Numbered from the stretch's first letter, positions 1 to 7,703 are shown. The stretch is DNA of 17,825 nt from Sulfurimonas sp. (GCA_021648465.1 JAKISR010000039.1:1-17825); one strand, 5' to 3'. Notes: generated by a model from the sequence alone, not told the origin. Program-made: numbers and translations.

Positions 1-448
1 CATTTTTAAGATTTATAAAAAAAGTATCAAGTAGTTTGTAAAACGCCTCTTTTACCTCATTTCTATAAAGTGACGCTTTGTAGGTGTTTCGTACATCAAA
101 CTCAGCACTAGCATAGATGTCTCCACCGTCATAAACATCGTTTGCTTTTAAAATACTAACGCCCCATTTTTTTTGCCAAAGTGCATTTTCTAGGGAGTAA
201 GCACCTCTATCGCCAATGGGAGCAGGGTGAAAAATGTAAGTTGGATAGTTTTCATAGATATAGTAAGGTATATAGTCTTTTAAAAAAGGGCATAAAATAA
301 GCTCTGGAGAAAACCTTTTTATCTCTTCATCTCGTGTTATACTTTTTGCATAAACTACATCCACCTCATAAGCTCTATCTTTTATATAGGTGTAGAGTTG
401 TTGAGATACGGAGTTAAAGCTTGTTATTAGAAGGGTTGTTTTTAGCAT
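1..448 (-). CDS. hypX: HypX/HoxX hydrogenase maturation factor, 5' part (runs off the window)
   Basis: Open from an ATG at 448-446 to the left edge: 149 residues of a protein that is usually about 550 long. HypX makes the CO ligand of the [NiFe] active site from a formyl-tetrahydrofolate one-carbon unit. The visible part matches the formyltransferase-like N-terminal domain: a beta-strand/loop start TTLLITSFNSVSQ (4-16), ILCPFLKDYIP (51-61), the family signature HPAPIGDRGAYSLENAL (74-90, compare HPG-x-x-GDRGP-SSLDWA), then WGVSILKANDVYDGGDIYAS (95-114) and KASLYRNEVKEA (124-135), which is a hallmark of HypX. The enoyl-CoA-hydratase-like C-terminal half lies outside the window. It is separated from hypE by the ATPase/RloB/HNH block. 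No strong ribosome binding site is visible, only an AAAGAAAA stretch. The assignment rests on remembered family motifs, but the match is extensive. Confidence 0.88.
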   Translation of the reverse strand, partial: MLKTTLLITSFNSVSQQLYTYIKDRAYEVDVVYAKSITRDEEIKRFSPELILCPFLKDYIPYYIYENYPTYIFHPAPIGDRGAYSLENALWQKKWGVSILKANDVYDGGDIYASAEFDVRNTYKASLYRNEVKEAFYKLLDTFFINLKN

Positions 449-612
449 CTAATTTTCTTTAATTTAGGTTTTTTATCCACTGTGCATCTATTCTAGACTC
501 TTCTTGCTATTTTTAATCCTATTAAATTTTACAATATCTTCATATTATTTTACTACGATTTGTTTCTATATTAGTTTAGTTGTTTCACAGTCTCTCGTAC
601 TTGTTAGATGAG

Positions 613-1482
613 CTACACACCGAAATGTAACTCTTTATGACAATTTGGACAAACTGCTATTGCATTTTCTATGCTGTCCTCACCACTATTTGCAAGTAAA
701 ATTTTGTGATGCACTTCAAGATAAGGGGTACTGTCTTTTTTTCTAATAAAAGGTGCATTCTGATTACATTTTTCACATACTCCATTTGCTCGTTGTAAGA
801 CTTCTACTATAACATCGGCATTTCTTTTAAAGCCTTTTGAAATAATTTGAATTTCCGTTGGTGTTTTATTGGATTTTTCTAGTCTTTTTTTTCTGTTTTC
901 GGAACTGATTTCTTTAGATGTCGCAATACTTGCTTCTAAATCAGATTCAATTTTTTCTGAAAATCCAGAATCTTTAATTTCTATAAGGTTTGATACTTCA
1001 TGAACGGCAGACCAACCACCAGATTGTGTTCTAGGTTTATAAGGTGTATTATCACTTATTTTTATCAAATTGCTTACTGAAAATGGATTTGTAATCCTTT
1101 TTAGGTTTATAATTGACAGTAAATTAACACACTGTTTTGTTTTTTCTTCATCTGAAAACTCGTATATATCAACTTCATTTTGTTGATGCTCTTTTATGTG
1201 ATTGTTTAAAAAAATCAATCTGTTTTTGTCATCATAAAGTTTTCTTTTATCTTCCCAGTTAATTATTTCAGCAGTATATTCAATTAGATTAAGGTTTGTT
1301 GTTATTGAAATATAAAGTTTTATGGGGTTAGCTGCACTTGGTTGCTCTTTCTCAAGAAGTTTTATAACTTGATTTTTATAAGGTTGAAGATAACAAACAA
1401 TATCTTTATCTTTTTTTTTGGCTTTTATGATTTCATCTAATACAGTTTCATGGATACCATTTATAAAAAGTGCTTGCTTCAT
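613..1482 (-). CDS. HNH endonuclease with an uncharacterised N-terminal domain
   Basis: 289 aa. The last 60 residues form a Zn-binding HNH domain: C236-x2-C239, then EVHHK (H258/H259), N273 and C278-x2-C281-H282, ending almost at the C terminus. Such domains nick or cut DNA. The N-terminal part (about 1-130) is a mixed alpha/beta domain with PIKLYISITTNL and AEIINW strands. It is reminiscent of PUA-like EVE/ASCH modified-base readers, but this is a guess. Residues 170-215 look like a charged linker. An AAAGGA ribosome binding site lies 6 nt before the ATG. It follows the RloB-like gene on the same strand after a 57-nt gap, so it may belong to the same defence operon, with a modification-dependent (McrA-like) restriction nuclease as one possible role. 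Stop codon TAG. The base composition is A+T-richer than the hyp genes. The HNH call is firm; the biological role is inferred. Confidence 0.8.
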   Translation of the reverse strand: MKQALFINGIHETVLDEIIKAKKKDKDIVCYLQPYKNQVIKLLEKEQPSAANPIKLYISITTNLNLIEYTAEIINWEDKRKLYDDKNRLIFLNNHIKEHQQNEVDIYEFSDEEKTKQCVNLLSIINLKRITNPFSVSNLIKISDNTPYKPRTQSGGWSAVHEVSNLIEIKDSGFSEKIESDLEASIATSKEISSENRKKRLEKSNKTPTEIQIISKGFKRNADVIVEVLQRANGVCEKCNQNAPFIRKKDSTPYLEVHHKILLANSGEDSIENAIAVCPNCHKELHFGV

Positions 1483-1517
1483 TAAATTTCCTTTTGTCGT
1501 CTAACGTTTGTGGTGAG

Positions 1518-1546
1518 CGATAATTTTCCTTTAGGTAAATTATTCG
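1518..1546 (-). other. Stem-loop overlapping the rloB-like stop codon
   Basis: Arms ATAATTT (1520-1526) and AAATTAT (1537-1543) with a 10-nt loop, extended by a CG/CG pair across a one-base bulge. The rloB-like stop codon (1542-1540) lies in the arm. No U-run follows on the minus strand, so it is not a standard terminator. It could dampen read-through or translation into the HNH gene, or simply be AT-rich chance. Confidence 0.3.
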
Positions 1547-2187
1547 TTCCTTGTATTTGTTGTCTTAAATTTTTCCAAAGATTCGACAAGTTTGTAAATA
1601 GTATTTGAAGGATTATCATTAAATGGATTAGAACATCCATTTATATCTGTAAAATATTTAATTAGGTTTTTAGATCTTTTTATAGCTTCATTTTGTTTTG
1701 ATTTAATTATCTCATAAATAAATTCATTATTTTTTTCATAGCTAACTAAATCTTTAAGTTTTTTATTTAATTGGAATCGGTTAATATATGTATTTTGTTC
1801 TTGAAGATGAAGTAATATCCATAATTCATAAGCTTCATTGGCATAGGCAACATTAATATCTAAAGTTCTTGCACTTTCAATAGTTCCCTTAAATTCTGCC
1901 TTTGAATAACTATCTTTATCTATAACAATCCACTTTTCATCGAAATTAGAATCTTTTACCAAATGGGCTTTTATAGCTTCAAGAACTTTCATTGGATTTG
2001 TTCCAATATGCTTAGCAAAAGTAACTTCTCCTCTAAGTCCATAATCTTTTATCATTTTTGTAAAATAAAATTTTGAAGACTTTGTATCCTCACAAGCTAT
2101 AAGAACTCTTTTTGAGATACTTTTTGTTTTCTTAATAATTCTTTTTCTTTGAGCTTTAGATATCTTATGTCTATCATCAGTTCCCAT
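1540..2187 (-). CDS. RloB-like protein (TOPRIM-type effector, AbiLii-like)
   Basis: 215 aa, close to the usual RloB size. A basic N terminus (10-27) leads into a TOPRIM-like core: VLIACEDTKSSKFYF, with the acidic residue at E33, then WIVIDKDSYS with D90 and D92 as the DxD-type metal-binding pair. The RloB hallmark NEAYELWILLHL (117-128; compare SNPCFELWLLLHF) and a C-terminal NPSNTIYKLVESL (192-204) follow. RloB-family proteins are partners of AAA ATPases in AbiL and type I restriction-associated loci and are thought to be the nuclease or toxin arm, as the TOPRIM protein is in PARIS and OLD/Gabija-like systems. The ATG overlaps the end of the ATPase gene by 11 nt, so translation is probably coupled. 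The family call is good; the toxic or nucleolytic activity is inferred. Confidence 0.8.
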   Translation of the reverse strand: MGTDDRHKISKAQRKRIIKKTKSISKRVLIACEDTKSSKFYFTKMIKDYGLRGEVTFAKHIGTNPMKVLEAIKAHLVKDSNFDEKWIVIDKDSYSKAEFKGTIESARTLDINVAYANEAYELWILLHLQEQNTYINRFQLNKKLKDLVSYEKNNEFIYEIIKSKQNEAIKRSKNLIKYFTDINGCSNPFNDNPSNTIYKLVESLEKFKTTNTRNE

Positions 2188-3448
2188 TATCTATACTCTC
2201 TGCATATAAATTATAAATATGTGGAACTCCACCAAACTTACCTTCTAAGTAATTTTTTTCAAGAGAAGTGTCTTTTCTTGCCCCAAAATCTATTAAAGAA
2301 AATATTTCACTTTCACCATATATATTTTTTTCTACAAACCAAATTTGGTCTCTACGAAATAATTTATGAGTTAGTAAGTTTGTATCATGTGTTGCAAAAA
2401 TCAATTGAGCATTTTTGGGATTAGTTTCCTTAGAATTAAATAGTTCAATAATAAATTCAGTCATTTGTGTATGAAAACTATTATCTAGTTCATCAATAAC
2501 CAATATTTCACCCTTATCAAGAGTTTCAACAATTGGACCAGCGAGTAGTAAAAACTTTTTTGTACCTGCTGATTCATGTTTTAACTTAAATTCAATATCC
2601 CCTATATAATCATTTTGCTCGTTATACTGCATATGTTTAATTATTATCTCTGACTGAGTAATCTTACTTTTTTCTGCTTTATCATCTTTTATTATTTTTT
2701 GTATAAAAGGAGGAACTTCCTCATACTCCACATCTGTTGTTTGCATTTCTACATCTTTTATTCCCATATCCACCGACAAAAGTAAGTTAAGAATTTTAGA
2801 TTTATGAGTTTGTTCCTTCAACATATCAAGAGTATAATGCTCAAACTTATTTTTATTAACATTTGATGTGATGTTGAATTGATTAAACCAGTTACTAATT
2901 TCATTAGATATATTGCCATTAAATTGTGCTACTACAGATAAAAACAGTGCATTTTCTCTTGTCTTATCCTCTTTTACAATAAGACGACCTTCTGAAAAAG
3001 ATGTTGATAAATCAAATTCTTGTTTAGTCCTAATAAATAATTTTGTTTCTCTGATCTTAGTCTGAAATAGCCACTCGTCATGAACAATATTATTATCTAA
3101 TCTAAATCCATATCTATATCTAATTCCATTAGATACAAATGTTGTTTCAAAAAGAGATGGTTGATTTTCAGTATGGGAGTTTAATTTAAATGGTTCTACA
3201 TCAATTATGTCATTTTTATTATATTCAGTTGCTGAATAATTAATAAAATCTCTCATAAAATTCATTGCATTTAATAAATTACTTTTTCCACTTGCATTTG
3301 GACCATAAATTACAGCTGATTTTAATAAATTTTTTTTCCCATCTTCAAATATATTTTTAGAGTGGTCTTTTATTACTGTAGCTTCCATTGTAAAAGTCAT
3401 AGAATCTTTAATAGATTTATAATTTTCAACAGTAAAATCAATTAACAT
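2177..3448 (-). CDS. AAA-family ATPase (RloA/AbiLi-like), ATPase arm of a defence pair
   Basis: 423 aa, SMC/ABC-like AAA ATPase of the AAA_15/AAA_21 type. N-terminal VENYKSIKD (7-15) precedes Walker A GPNASGKS (49-56). The ABC-like signature ESAGTKK is at 292-298, Walker B ILVIDELDNSFH at 315-326 (E320 catalytic) and the switch histidine in ATHD at 352-355. The C-terminal stretch DFGARKDTSLEKNYLEGKFG (387-406) is typical of this RloA-like group. Residues 60-290 form the helical insert between the ATPase halves. The ATG has an AAGGA ribosome binding site. It is the first gene of the three-gene block, overlapping the RloB-like gene. ATPases of this kind usually act as sensors of phage infection that hold or release the partner effector; that role is inferred from AbiL and PARIS. 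All ATPase motifs are intact. Confidence 0.85.
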   Translation of the reverse strand: MLIDFTVENYKSIKDSMTFTMEATVIKDHSKNIFEDGKKNLLKSAVIYGPNASGKSNLLNAMNFMRDFINYSATEYNKNDIIDVEPFKLNSHTENQPSLFETTFVSNGIRYRYGFRLDNNIVHDEWLFQTKIRETKLFIRTKQEFDLSTSFSEGRLIVKEDKTRENALFLSVVAQFNGNISNEISNWFNQFNITSNVNKNKFEHYTLDMLKEQTHKSKILNLLLSVDMGIKDVEMQTTDVEYEEVPPFIQKIIKDDKAEKSKITQSEIIIKHMQYNEQNDYIGDIEFKLKHESAGTKKFLLLAGPIVETLDKGEILVIDELDNSFHTQMTEFIIELFNSKETNPKNAQLIFATHDTNLLTHKLFRRDQIWFVEKNIYGESEIFSLIDFGARKDTSLEKNYLEGKFGGVPHIYNLYAESIDNGN

Positions 3449-3809
3449 TTAATATCCTTTTTAATTGAGCCTATTATTTGTGAATAAATCACGAATAAGT
3501 AACTTAAGAACAATACAGATGATATATTAATGATGAATAGTTACATTTATATTACAATGTTCTATCCAAAGAACACTTTATATATTTAATGATATATACA
3601 CAATCAACTATCACAAAAAGTGTTCTATTTGATTTTAGTAAGTTTACCTAAAAATAAGGCTTTTGCTAACTAAATTATTGATTTTATAAATAATATTACT
3701 CTGAACTTAATGAGTGTTATTTGCCATATACAGCGTTAAACGACGCAATGTTGCTTAAGTAAAAGAATTGATTATAGGTTTAAAATAACAACATAATGTT
3801 TCTCATATG
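3449..3809. promoter_or_regulatory. Upstream region of the ATPase-RloB-HNH block; no gene seen
   Basis: 361 bp of very A+T-rich, non-coding DNA between the hypE stop and the ATPase start. It must hold the promoter of the defence block, but no single -35/-10 pair stands out. Close to the ATPase start there is an 11-bp direct repeat, GAATAAATCAC/GAATAAGTAAC (3482-3492 and 3493-3503, 9 of 11 identical). Further out lie the AGAACA/TGTTCT repeat units (separate entry). Near hypE are the small palindromes AACAT-A-ATGTT (3790-3800) and GCAA-TG-TTGC (3745-3754). None is a convincing intrinsic terminator for the hyp operon. Confidence 0.5.
3507..3628. repeat. Two diverged tandem units bounded by AGAACA and TGTTCT
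   Basis: Unit 1 has AGAACA (3507-3512), TTAATGAT (3527-3534) and TGTTCTAT (3558-3565). Unit 2 has AGAACA (3570-3575), TTAATGAT (3586-3593) and TGTTCTAT (3621-3628). The outer landmarks are offset by exactly 63 bp and the middle one by 59. The ends of each unit are inverted repeats; in unit 2 the arms extend to 10 bp, AGAACACTTT (3570-3579) and AAAGTGTTCT (3617-3626). The junction TGTTCT-N6-AGAACA (3558-3575) is also a palindrome of operator type. These could be regulator binding sites for the defence operon or small structured RNAs. The bases between the landmarks are poorly conserved. Confidence 0.55.
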
Positions 3810-4808
3810 CTAACAAATCCTAGGTAACAACTCTCCAGTTGGGGTATCTAAAAAGCGTTTTGTTCCGTAAGAGCTTAGGAGTAGCACTTTGCCTATGTAT
3901 TGCCCCGTTACATCTGCGATTTTAACAGCGTTGTTGGAGTTTTCAAAAGTATGAAGTATATCTAGTGCTTTTTGCTCATCCTCTTTTTTAATAGCAAGTA
4001 CAAAAGTTCCCTCATTTGCTAGATTTAGTGCTTCAAATCCAAGTATTTCACATACTCCCTCAACTTCAGTTGCTACAGGGATGCTTTGTTCGTTTACCTC
4101 TATGCAGATGTTTGATTGTTTTGCCCATTCATTTAAAACTGCACTCACTCCACCCCTTGTTGCATCACGCATAGCGGTAATATTTACTCCAGCTTCTATG
4201 AGTGCTTGAACCTGATGAGTAAGTGATGCACAGTCACTCTTTAGCTCACTTGAAAGTTCTATCCCCTCCCTAGTTGTAAAGATTGTTGCACCGTGCTTTC
4301 CAATATCTCTAGATACTAAGATAATATCATCTTTGTTTATCTTGTTTGAGCTTATCCCTTTTTTTTGAATCTCTCCAATTCCAGTTGTGTTTATAAAAAT
4401 TTTATCGACACTTCCTCGAGGAACAACTTTTGTATCTCCGCTCACTACAATAGCACCATTTATCTCTAACTCATTCTTCATCGAGCGTACAATTTTTTCT
4501 AATTCACGAGTAGAAAATCCCTCTTCTATGATAACGCTGCATGTGAGATATTTTGGTTTTGCACCCATCATAGCTAAGTCATTACATGTTCCACAGATGG
4601 CAAGTTTTCCTATATCTCCACCTGGGAAAAAGAGTGGGCTTACAGTGAAGCTATCTGTTGAAAATGCCAACTCTCCACCATGGATAACGGCAGCATCCTC
4701 ACTCTTTTGCAATATATCGTTTTTAAAAGCTTTATAGAAGATTTTAGAGATAAGTTCGTTATTTTCCTCTCCACCGTTTCCCATAGCTAAAGTTATCTGT
4801 TTATTCAT
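3810..4808 (-). CDS. hypE: HypE, carbamoyl-dehydratase making the CN ligand
   Basis: 332 aa from the ATG at 4808. An in-frame ATG 33 nt further upstream exists, but 4808 gives the usual N terminus (MNKQITLAMGNGGEEN) and the normal ATGA overlap with the hypD stop. HypE takes a carbamoyl group from HypF onto its C-terminal cysteine and dehydrates it with ATP to a thiocyanate, which the HypCD complex turns into the Fe-CN ligand. Seen here: PurM-like fold motifs FSTDSFTVSPLFFPGGDIG and GTCNDLAMMGA, then IVVSGDTKVVP and MRDATRGGV, and the essential C-terminal LLPRIC. It is the last gene of the nicO-hypBCDE operon. All expected motifs are present. Confidence 0.96.
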   Translation of the reverse strand: MNKQITLAMGNGGEENNELISKIFYKAFKNDILQKSEDAAVIHGGELAFSTDSFTVSPLFFPGGDIGKLAICGTCNDLAMMGAKPKYLTCSVIIEEGFSTRELEKIVRSMKNELEINGAIVVSGDTKVVPRGSVDKIFINTTGIGEIQKKGISSNKINKDDIILVSRDIGKHGATIFTTREGIELSSELKSDCASLTHQVQALIEAGVNITAMRDATRGGVSAVLNEWAKQSNICIEVNEQSIPVATEVEGVCEILGFEALNLANEGTFVLAIKKEDEQKALDILHTFENSNNAVKIADVTGQYIGKVLLLSSYGTKRFLDTPTGELLPRIC

Positions 4809-5950
4809 AATAAATTCCCATATTTGTAGTACGCAGCACAAGCACCCTCGCTACTTACCATACAGCTCCCAAGAGGGGCAGATGGTTTACAAGCAGTGCC
4901 AAAAATCGTACACTCATCAGGTTTTGCCATCCCTCTTAGTATATCTCCGCAGATGCAAAGTTTATGGTCTTCTATCTCCTCTTTGGGAAGTATATCTGCA
5001 TAAATTTTTTCAGCATCAATATCTGCATATTTATCTTGAAGTTTATATCCGCTTTTTGGAACATTTCCAAGTCCACGCCATTTAAATAGGCTTGTTTTTT
5101 CAAAATATTTTTCTATCAATGCTTGTGCTTTGATATTTCCATCGTGAGAGACAACTCTTTTGTACTCTATCTCAAGTTCACATCTGCCCTCGTTAAACTG
5201 CTTTACTATCATCAAGATAGCCTCCATAACATCAACAGGCTCAAAACCAGTAACCACTACAGGGCGAGCATACTCTTTGGGAAATTTCTCATAAATCTTA
5301 CTTCCAGTGATAACACTTACATGAGATGGTCCTAAAAATGCGTCAATACGGTTGTTGTAACTATCAACATGTTCATCACGGCTGTCTATAAGCTCAACCA
5401 TCACTTCAGGTACTGTTACATGGTTGATGTGAAAATATATATTTTTTATCTCTCTTTTTAAAACTATATCTACCAGAGCGGTTGTCATAGGTGTTGTTGT
5501 TTCAAAACCGATGGCGAAAAATATAACTTTTTTTTCAGGGTTTTGTTTAGCTATTTTAAGTGTATCTAGGGGGGAGTAAACAAAACGAACATCTGCACCA
5601 TTTGCTCTAGCGTCTTGAAGACTTCCACGACTTCCTGGAACTTTTATCATATCACCTAAAGTTACAAGAATAGTATCTTTTTGCATAGCTAAAACATAAG
5701 CATGATCTATCCTCTCTTTTGGCATTATGCAAACAGGACATCCTGGACCATGAATAAAGCTGATGTTTTTTGGTAGTAGTTGAGGAAGCCCAAACTTCAT
5801 TATGGAGTGGGTATGTCCACCACAAACCTCCATAATATTTATGGGCTTTGAGAGCTTTCTTGCCTCTTCTTTGATAAGCTTTGCAAACCCTTGAATAACC
5901 TCAGGATTTCTAAAGCCATCATAAAGATCTTTGAGTTGAAGTTCGGACAT
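4805..5950 (-). CDS. hypD: HypD, Fe-S scaffold for assembly of the Fe(CN)2CO unit
   Basis: 381 aa, the standard family length. With HypC it forms the scaffold on which the iron receives its CN and CO ligands, and it carries a [4Fe-4S] cluster. Seen: EVCGGHTHS (41-49), GPGCPVC (68-74), FFAIGFETTTP, and a cysteine-rich C terminus with C332, C334, C347, C354, C363 and C371, including CICGDILRG and the CKPSAPLGSC stretch. The gene abuts the hypC stop with no spacer and overlaps hypE by 4 nt, so the Hyp proteins are probably made by coupled translation. Nothing unusual. Confidence 0.97.
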   Translation of the reverse strand: MSELQLKDLYDGFRNPEVIQGFAKLIKEEARKLSKPINIMEVCGGHTHSIMKFGLPQLLPKNISFIHGPGCPVCIMPKERIDHAYVLAMQKDTILVTLGDMIKVPGSRGSLQDARANGADVRFVYSPLDTLKIAKQNPEKKVIFFAIGFETTTPMTTALVDIVLKREIKNIYFHINHVTVPEVMVELIDSRDEHVDSYNNRIDAFLGPSHVSVITGSKIYEKFPKEYARPVVVTGFEPVDVMEAILMIVKQFNEGRCELEIEYKRVVSHDGNIKAQALIEKYFEKTSLFKWRGLGNVPKSGYKLQDKYADIDAEKIYADILPKEEIEDHKLCICGDILRGMAKPDECTIFGTACKPSAPLGSCMVSSEGACAAYYKYGNLL

Positions 5951-6241
5951 CTACTCCCCTCGTTTTTCGCAGTTGTCATCATCAATGACCATCTGCCGTC
6001 TCTCTTGTTCATCAAGTTTTTCTAGTATCTCATTGTAAACTTTTAAAGACTCTAGTGCATCTTCTTCATCAATTTTATTCATGATAAAACCTATATGCAA
6101 AAGAACATAATCCCCAATTTTCACATCCCCATCTTCCATAAGTTCTAATCCAGCTTCTCTTTTTACACCCATAGTGTCAACAATTGCTACATTTCTCTCT
6201 AAATCTATTTTTACTACCTTGCTAGGTATGCTTAAACACAT
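5951..6241 (-). CDS. hypC: HypC, iron-carrying chaperone of the large subunit
   Basis: 96 aa, standard size. It starts with MCLSIPSKV, where C2 binds the iron unit after removal of Met1, and has the conserved GDYVLLHIGFIMNKID segment (about 43-58). HypC pairs with HypD during Fe(CN)2CO assembly and then delivers the iron to the HydB precursor. The tail after about residue 75 is charged and variable (ending DNCEKRGE). The gene is one base from the hypB stop and abuts hypD. Confidence 0.96.
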   Translation of the reverse strand: MCLSIPSKVVKIDLERNVAIVDTMGVKREAGLELMEDGDVKIGDYVLLHIGFIMNKIDEEDALESLKVYNEILEKLDEQERRQMVIDDDNCEKRGE

Positions 6242-6242
6242 A

Positions 6243-7034
6243 CTAACTTCTCATCTTTGTTTTAAATTCTATCCAGTCTATCACTTTTTGTACTGAATCT
6301 TTGTCTTTTACACTCACTTCTAAAATATCAACACCTGGTTTTATTTTTCTTGCCTCTTTTTTTTCATGCTCTAAATCATAATCAAAATATTCTATCAAAT
6401 CTGTTTTTGTAATCAAAATCAAATCAGCTTGACGAAACATTACGGGGTATTTTTCTATCTTGTCACTACCCTCTGGGATAGAGACCAAAACTATATTTAA
6501 GTGACTTCCAACATCATACGAAGCAGGACAAACAAGATTACCAACATTTTCAATAAAACATACATCAATCTCCTCTAATGGCATATTGTGCAAACCTTTA
6601 TGAACCATAAACGCATCAAGATGACAAGCAGAACCTGTTTGAATCTGAAATGCTGGAATTCCTTTGGCTTTAATTCTATCAGCATCACGACTTGTCTCTA
6701 AATCACCCTCAATTACACCAAATTTAAACCCTGCCATATCTGAAATGCTCTCTAAAAGAGTTGTTTTTCCACTTCCTGGAGAGCTCATGAGGTTTATGCT
6801 TAAAACATTATGTTTCTCAAAATGACTTCTATTATGAGCAGCTTCTTGATTGTTTTTATCTAAGATTTTTGTAATTACACTAATTGTCTTGGCATCATTT
6901 AATTGTGGGTTATGATGGAGTATCTCGTGAGCGGATTGATGCTCATGAGAGTGACTATGTTTATGCTCATGATGATGGTGGTCACTAGTTCCTAAAGCTG
7001 TTCCATTTATACTACATCCGCAATCTGTACACAT
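6243..7034 (-). CDS. hypB: HypB, nickel-inserting GTPase
   Basis: 263 aa. HypB binds and delivers nickel to the large subunit, driven by GTP. Seen: the N-terminal high-affinity site CTDCGC (C2, C5, C7); a histidine-rich store at 19-32; the P-loop SSPGSGKTT (84-92); the G-domain metal pair C137/H138; ENVGNLVCPA (162-171); and TKTDL (209-213) in the NKxD position, where the usual Asn is Thr. The His stretch suggests nickel storage as well as insertion. No hypA is visible in this window, so the nickel partner of HypB must be encoded elsewhere. AAGGA ribosome binding site 8 nt before the ATG; 27 nt after the nicO stop. Confidence 0.96.
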   Translation of the reverse strand: MCTDCGCSINGTALGTSDHHHHEHKHSHSHEHQSAHEILHHNPQLNDAKTISVITKILDKNNQEAAHNRSHFEKHNVLSINLMSSPGSGKTTLLESISDMAGFKFGVIEGDLETSRDADRIKAKGIPAFQIQTGSACHLDAFMVHKGLHNMPLEEIDVCFIENVGNLVCPASYDVGSHLNIVLVSIPEGSDKIEKYPVMFRQADLILITKTDLIEYFDYDLEHEKKEARKIKPGVDILEVSVKDKDSVQKVIDWIEFKTKMRS

Positions 7035-7061
7035 ATATTATTTCCTTAAAATTTATTGATT

Positions 7062-7703
7062 TTATGCCAAAAGCATATTTGTTCCAACTCCAACAGAGAT
7101 TATCCCCGCAGTTGTAAAAACTCGTCTTATATTTGTAATGTTTGTTAGGTACTGCTTATTAACATAAAGTATCAAAGCTCCAAAGCTTAGAAAAATGAGA
7201 GAGACACCTGCAACAAAAGCAAATATCATTGTCCACTCAACACTATTTCCATTAATCATCCCAAGAGTTACTAGCATCCCTCTTACCCCACCTATGCCCA
7301 TAAGAGCGCCTATTCCTAAGGCAGAAGAGGTAGATAAATCAGTTTTATGTGAGTGCTCTTTTCCAAAATAGATATGAATGTGCTCTTTATTTTCATGAAC
7401 ATGCTTATTTAAGTGAATACGGTTTGAAAAAACCATAAAAAGCAGATAAAATCCCATCCCTATAATTACAGAGGATGAAATCATATCTCCATAAGCTGTT
7501 ATAGATTCATCTAGTGAATAAACTTGAAGTATTTTAGCAAATACAAAAAGCATAAGCCCATGACCAAATGCAAACATAGTTGTTATAAGCATGGTTTTTT
7601 TCATAGACTTACCTATAGAAAAATCTGCAATAGCTGTAAGATGATCTGGGCCAAAAGCATGAAGAACTCCATACCAAAAGATAAGAAACAAGCCAATTTC
7701 CAT
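7062..7703 (-). CDS. NicO/RcnA-type nickel (cobalt) transporter
   Basis: 213 aa, almost entirely membrane segments (about six), with the metal-transport signature HAFGPDHLTAIADF at 15-28 in the first helix and FAFGHG (45-50) in the second. A cytoplasmic or periplasmic loop at 97-119 is rich in histidine (HLNKHVHENKEHIHIYF...HSH), as in NicO-family permeases. It is the first gene of the hypBCDE operon, 27 nt before hypB, so nickel uptake for the hydrogenase is the natural role. Export (RcnA-like) cannot be excluded from sequence alone. AGGA ribosome binding site 6-7 nt before the ATG. Transcription probably starts in the region shared with the divergent transposase-like gene. Confidence 0.82.
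   Translation of the reverse strand: MEIGLFLIFWYGVLHAFGPDHLTAIADFSIGKSMKKTMLITTMFAFGHGLMLFVFAKILQVYSLDESITAYGDMISSSVIIGMGFYLLFMVFSNRIHLNKHVHENKEHIHIYFGKEHSHKTDLSTSSALGIGALMGIGGVRGMLVTLGMINGNSVEWTMIFAFVAGVSLIFLSFGALILYVNKQYLTNITNIRRVFTTAGIISVGVGTNMLLA

Noticed and set aside
645..660. TTTGGAC also occurs near 644 inside the HNH gene.
   Set aside because: It is coding sequence with no resemblance to the other half of the motif.
1496..1546. Integron attC site suggested by GTCTAAC near the HNH start, and similar RYYYAAC boxes at 601 and 3737.
   Set aside because: No paired L/R boxes with complementary arms can be found beside any of them, so no attC can be folded.
3798..3809. GTTTCTCATATG resembles the left half of the shared hydrogenase motif.
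   Set aside because: Only the first 12 bases match (11/12), the TTTGGAC half is missing, and it lies at the hypE 3' end, not at a promoter.
4808..4841. A longer hypE starting at 4841.
   Set aside because: The extra 11 residues are not found in HypE proteins and the 4808 start gives the usual ATGA overlap with hypD.
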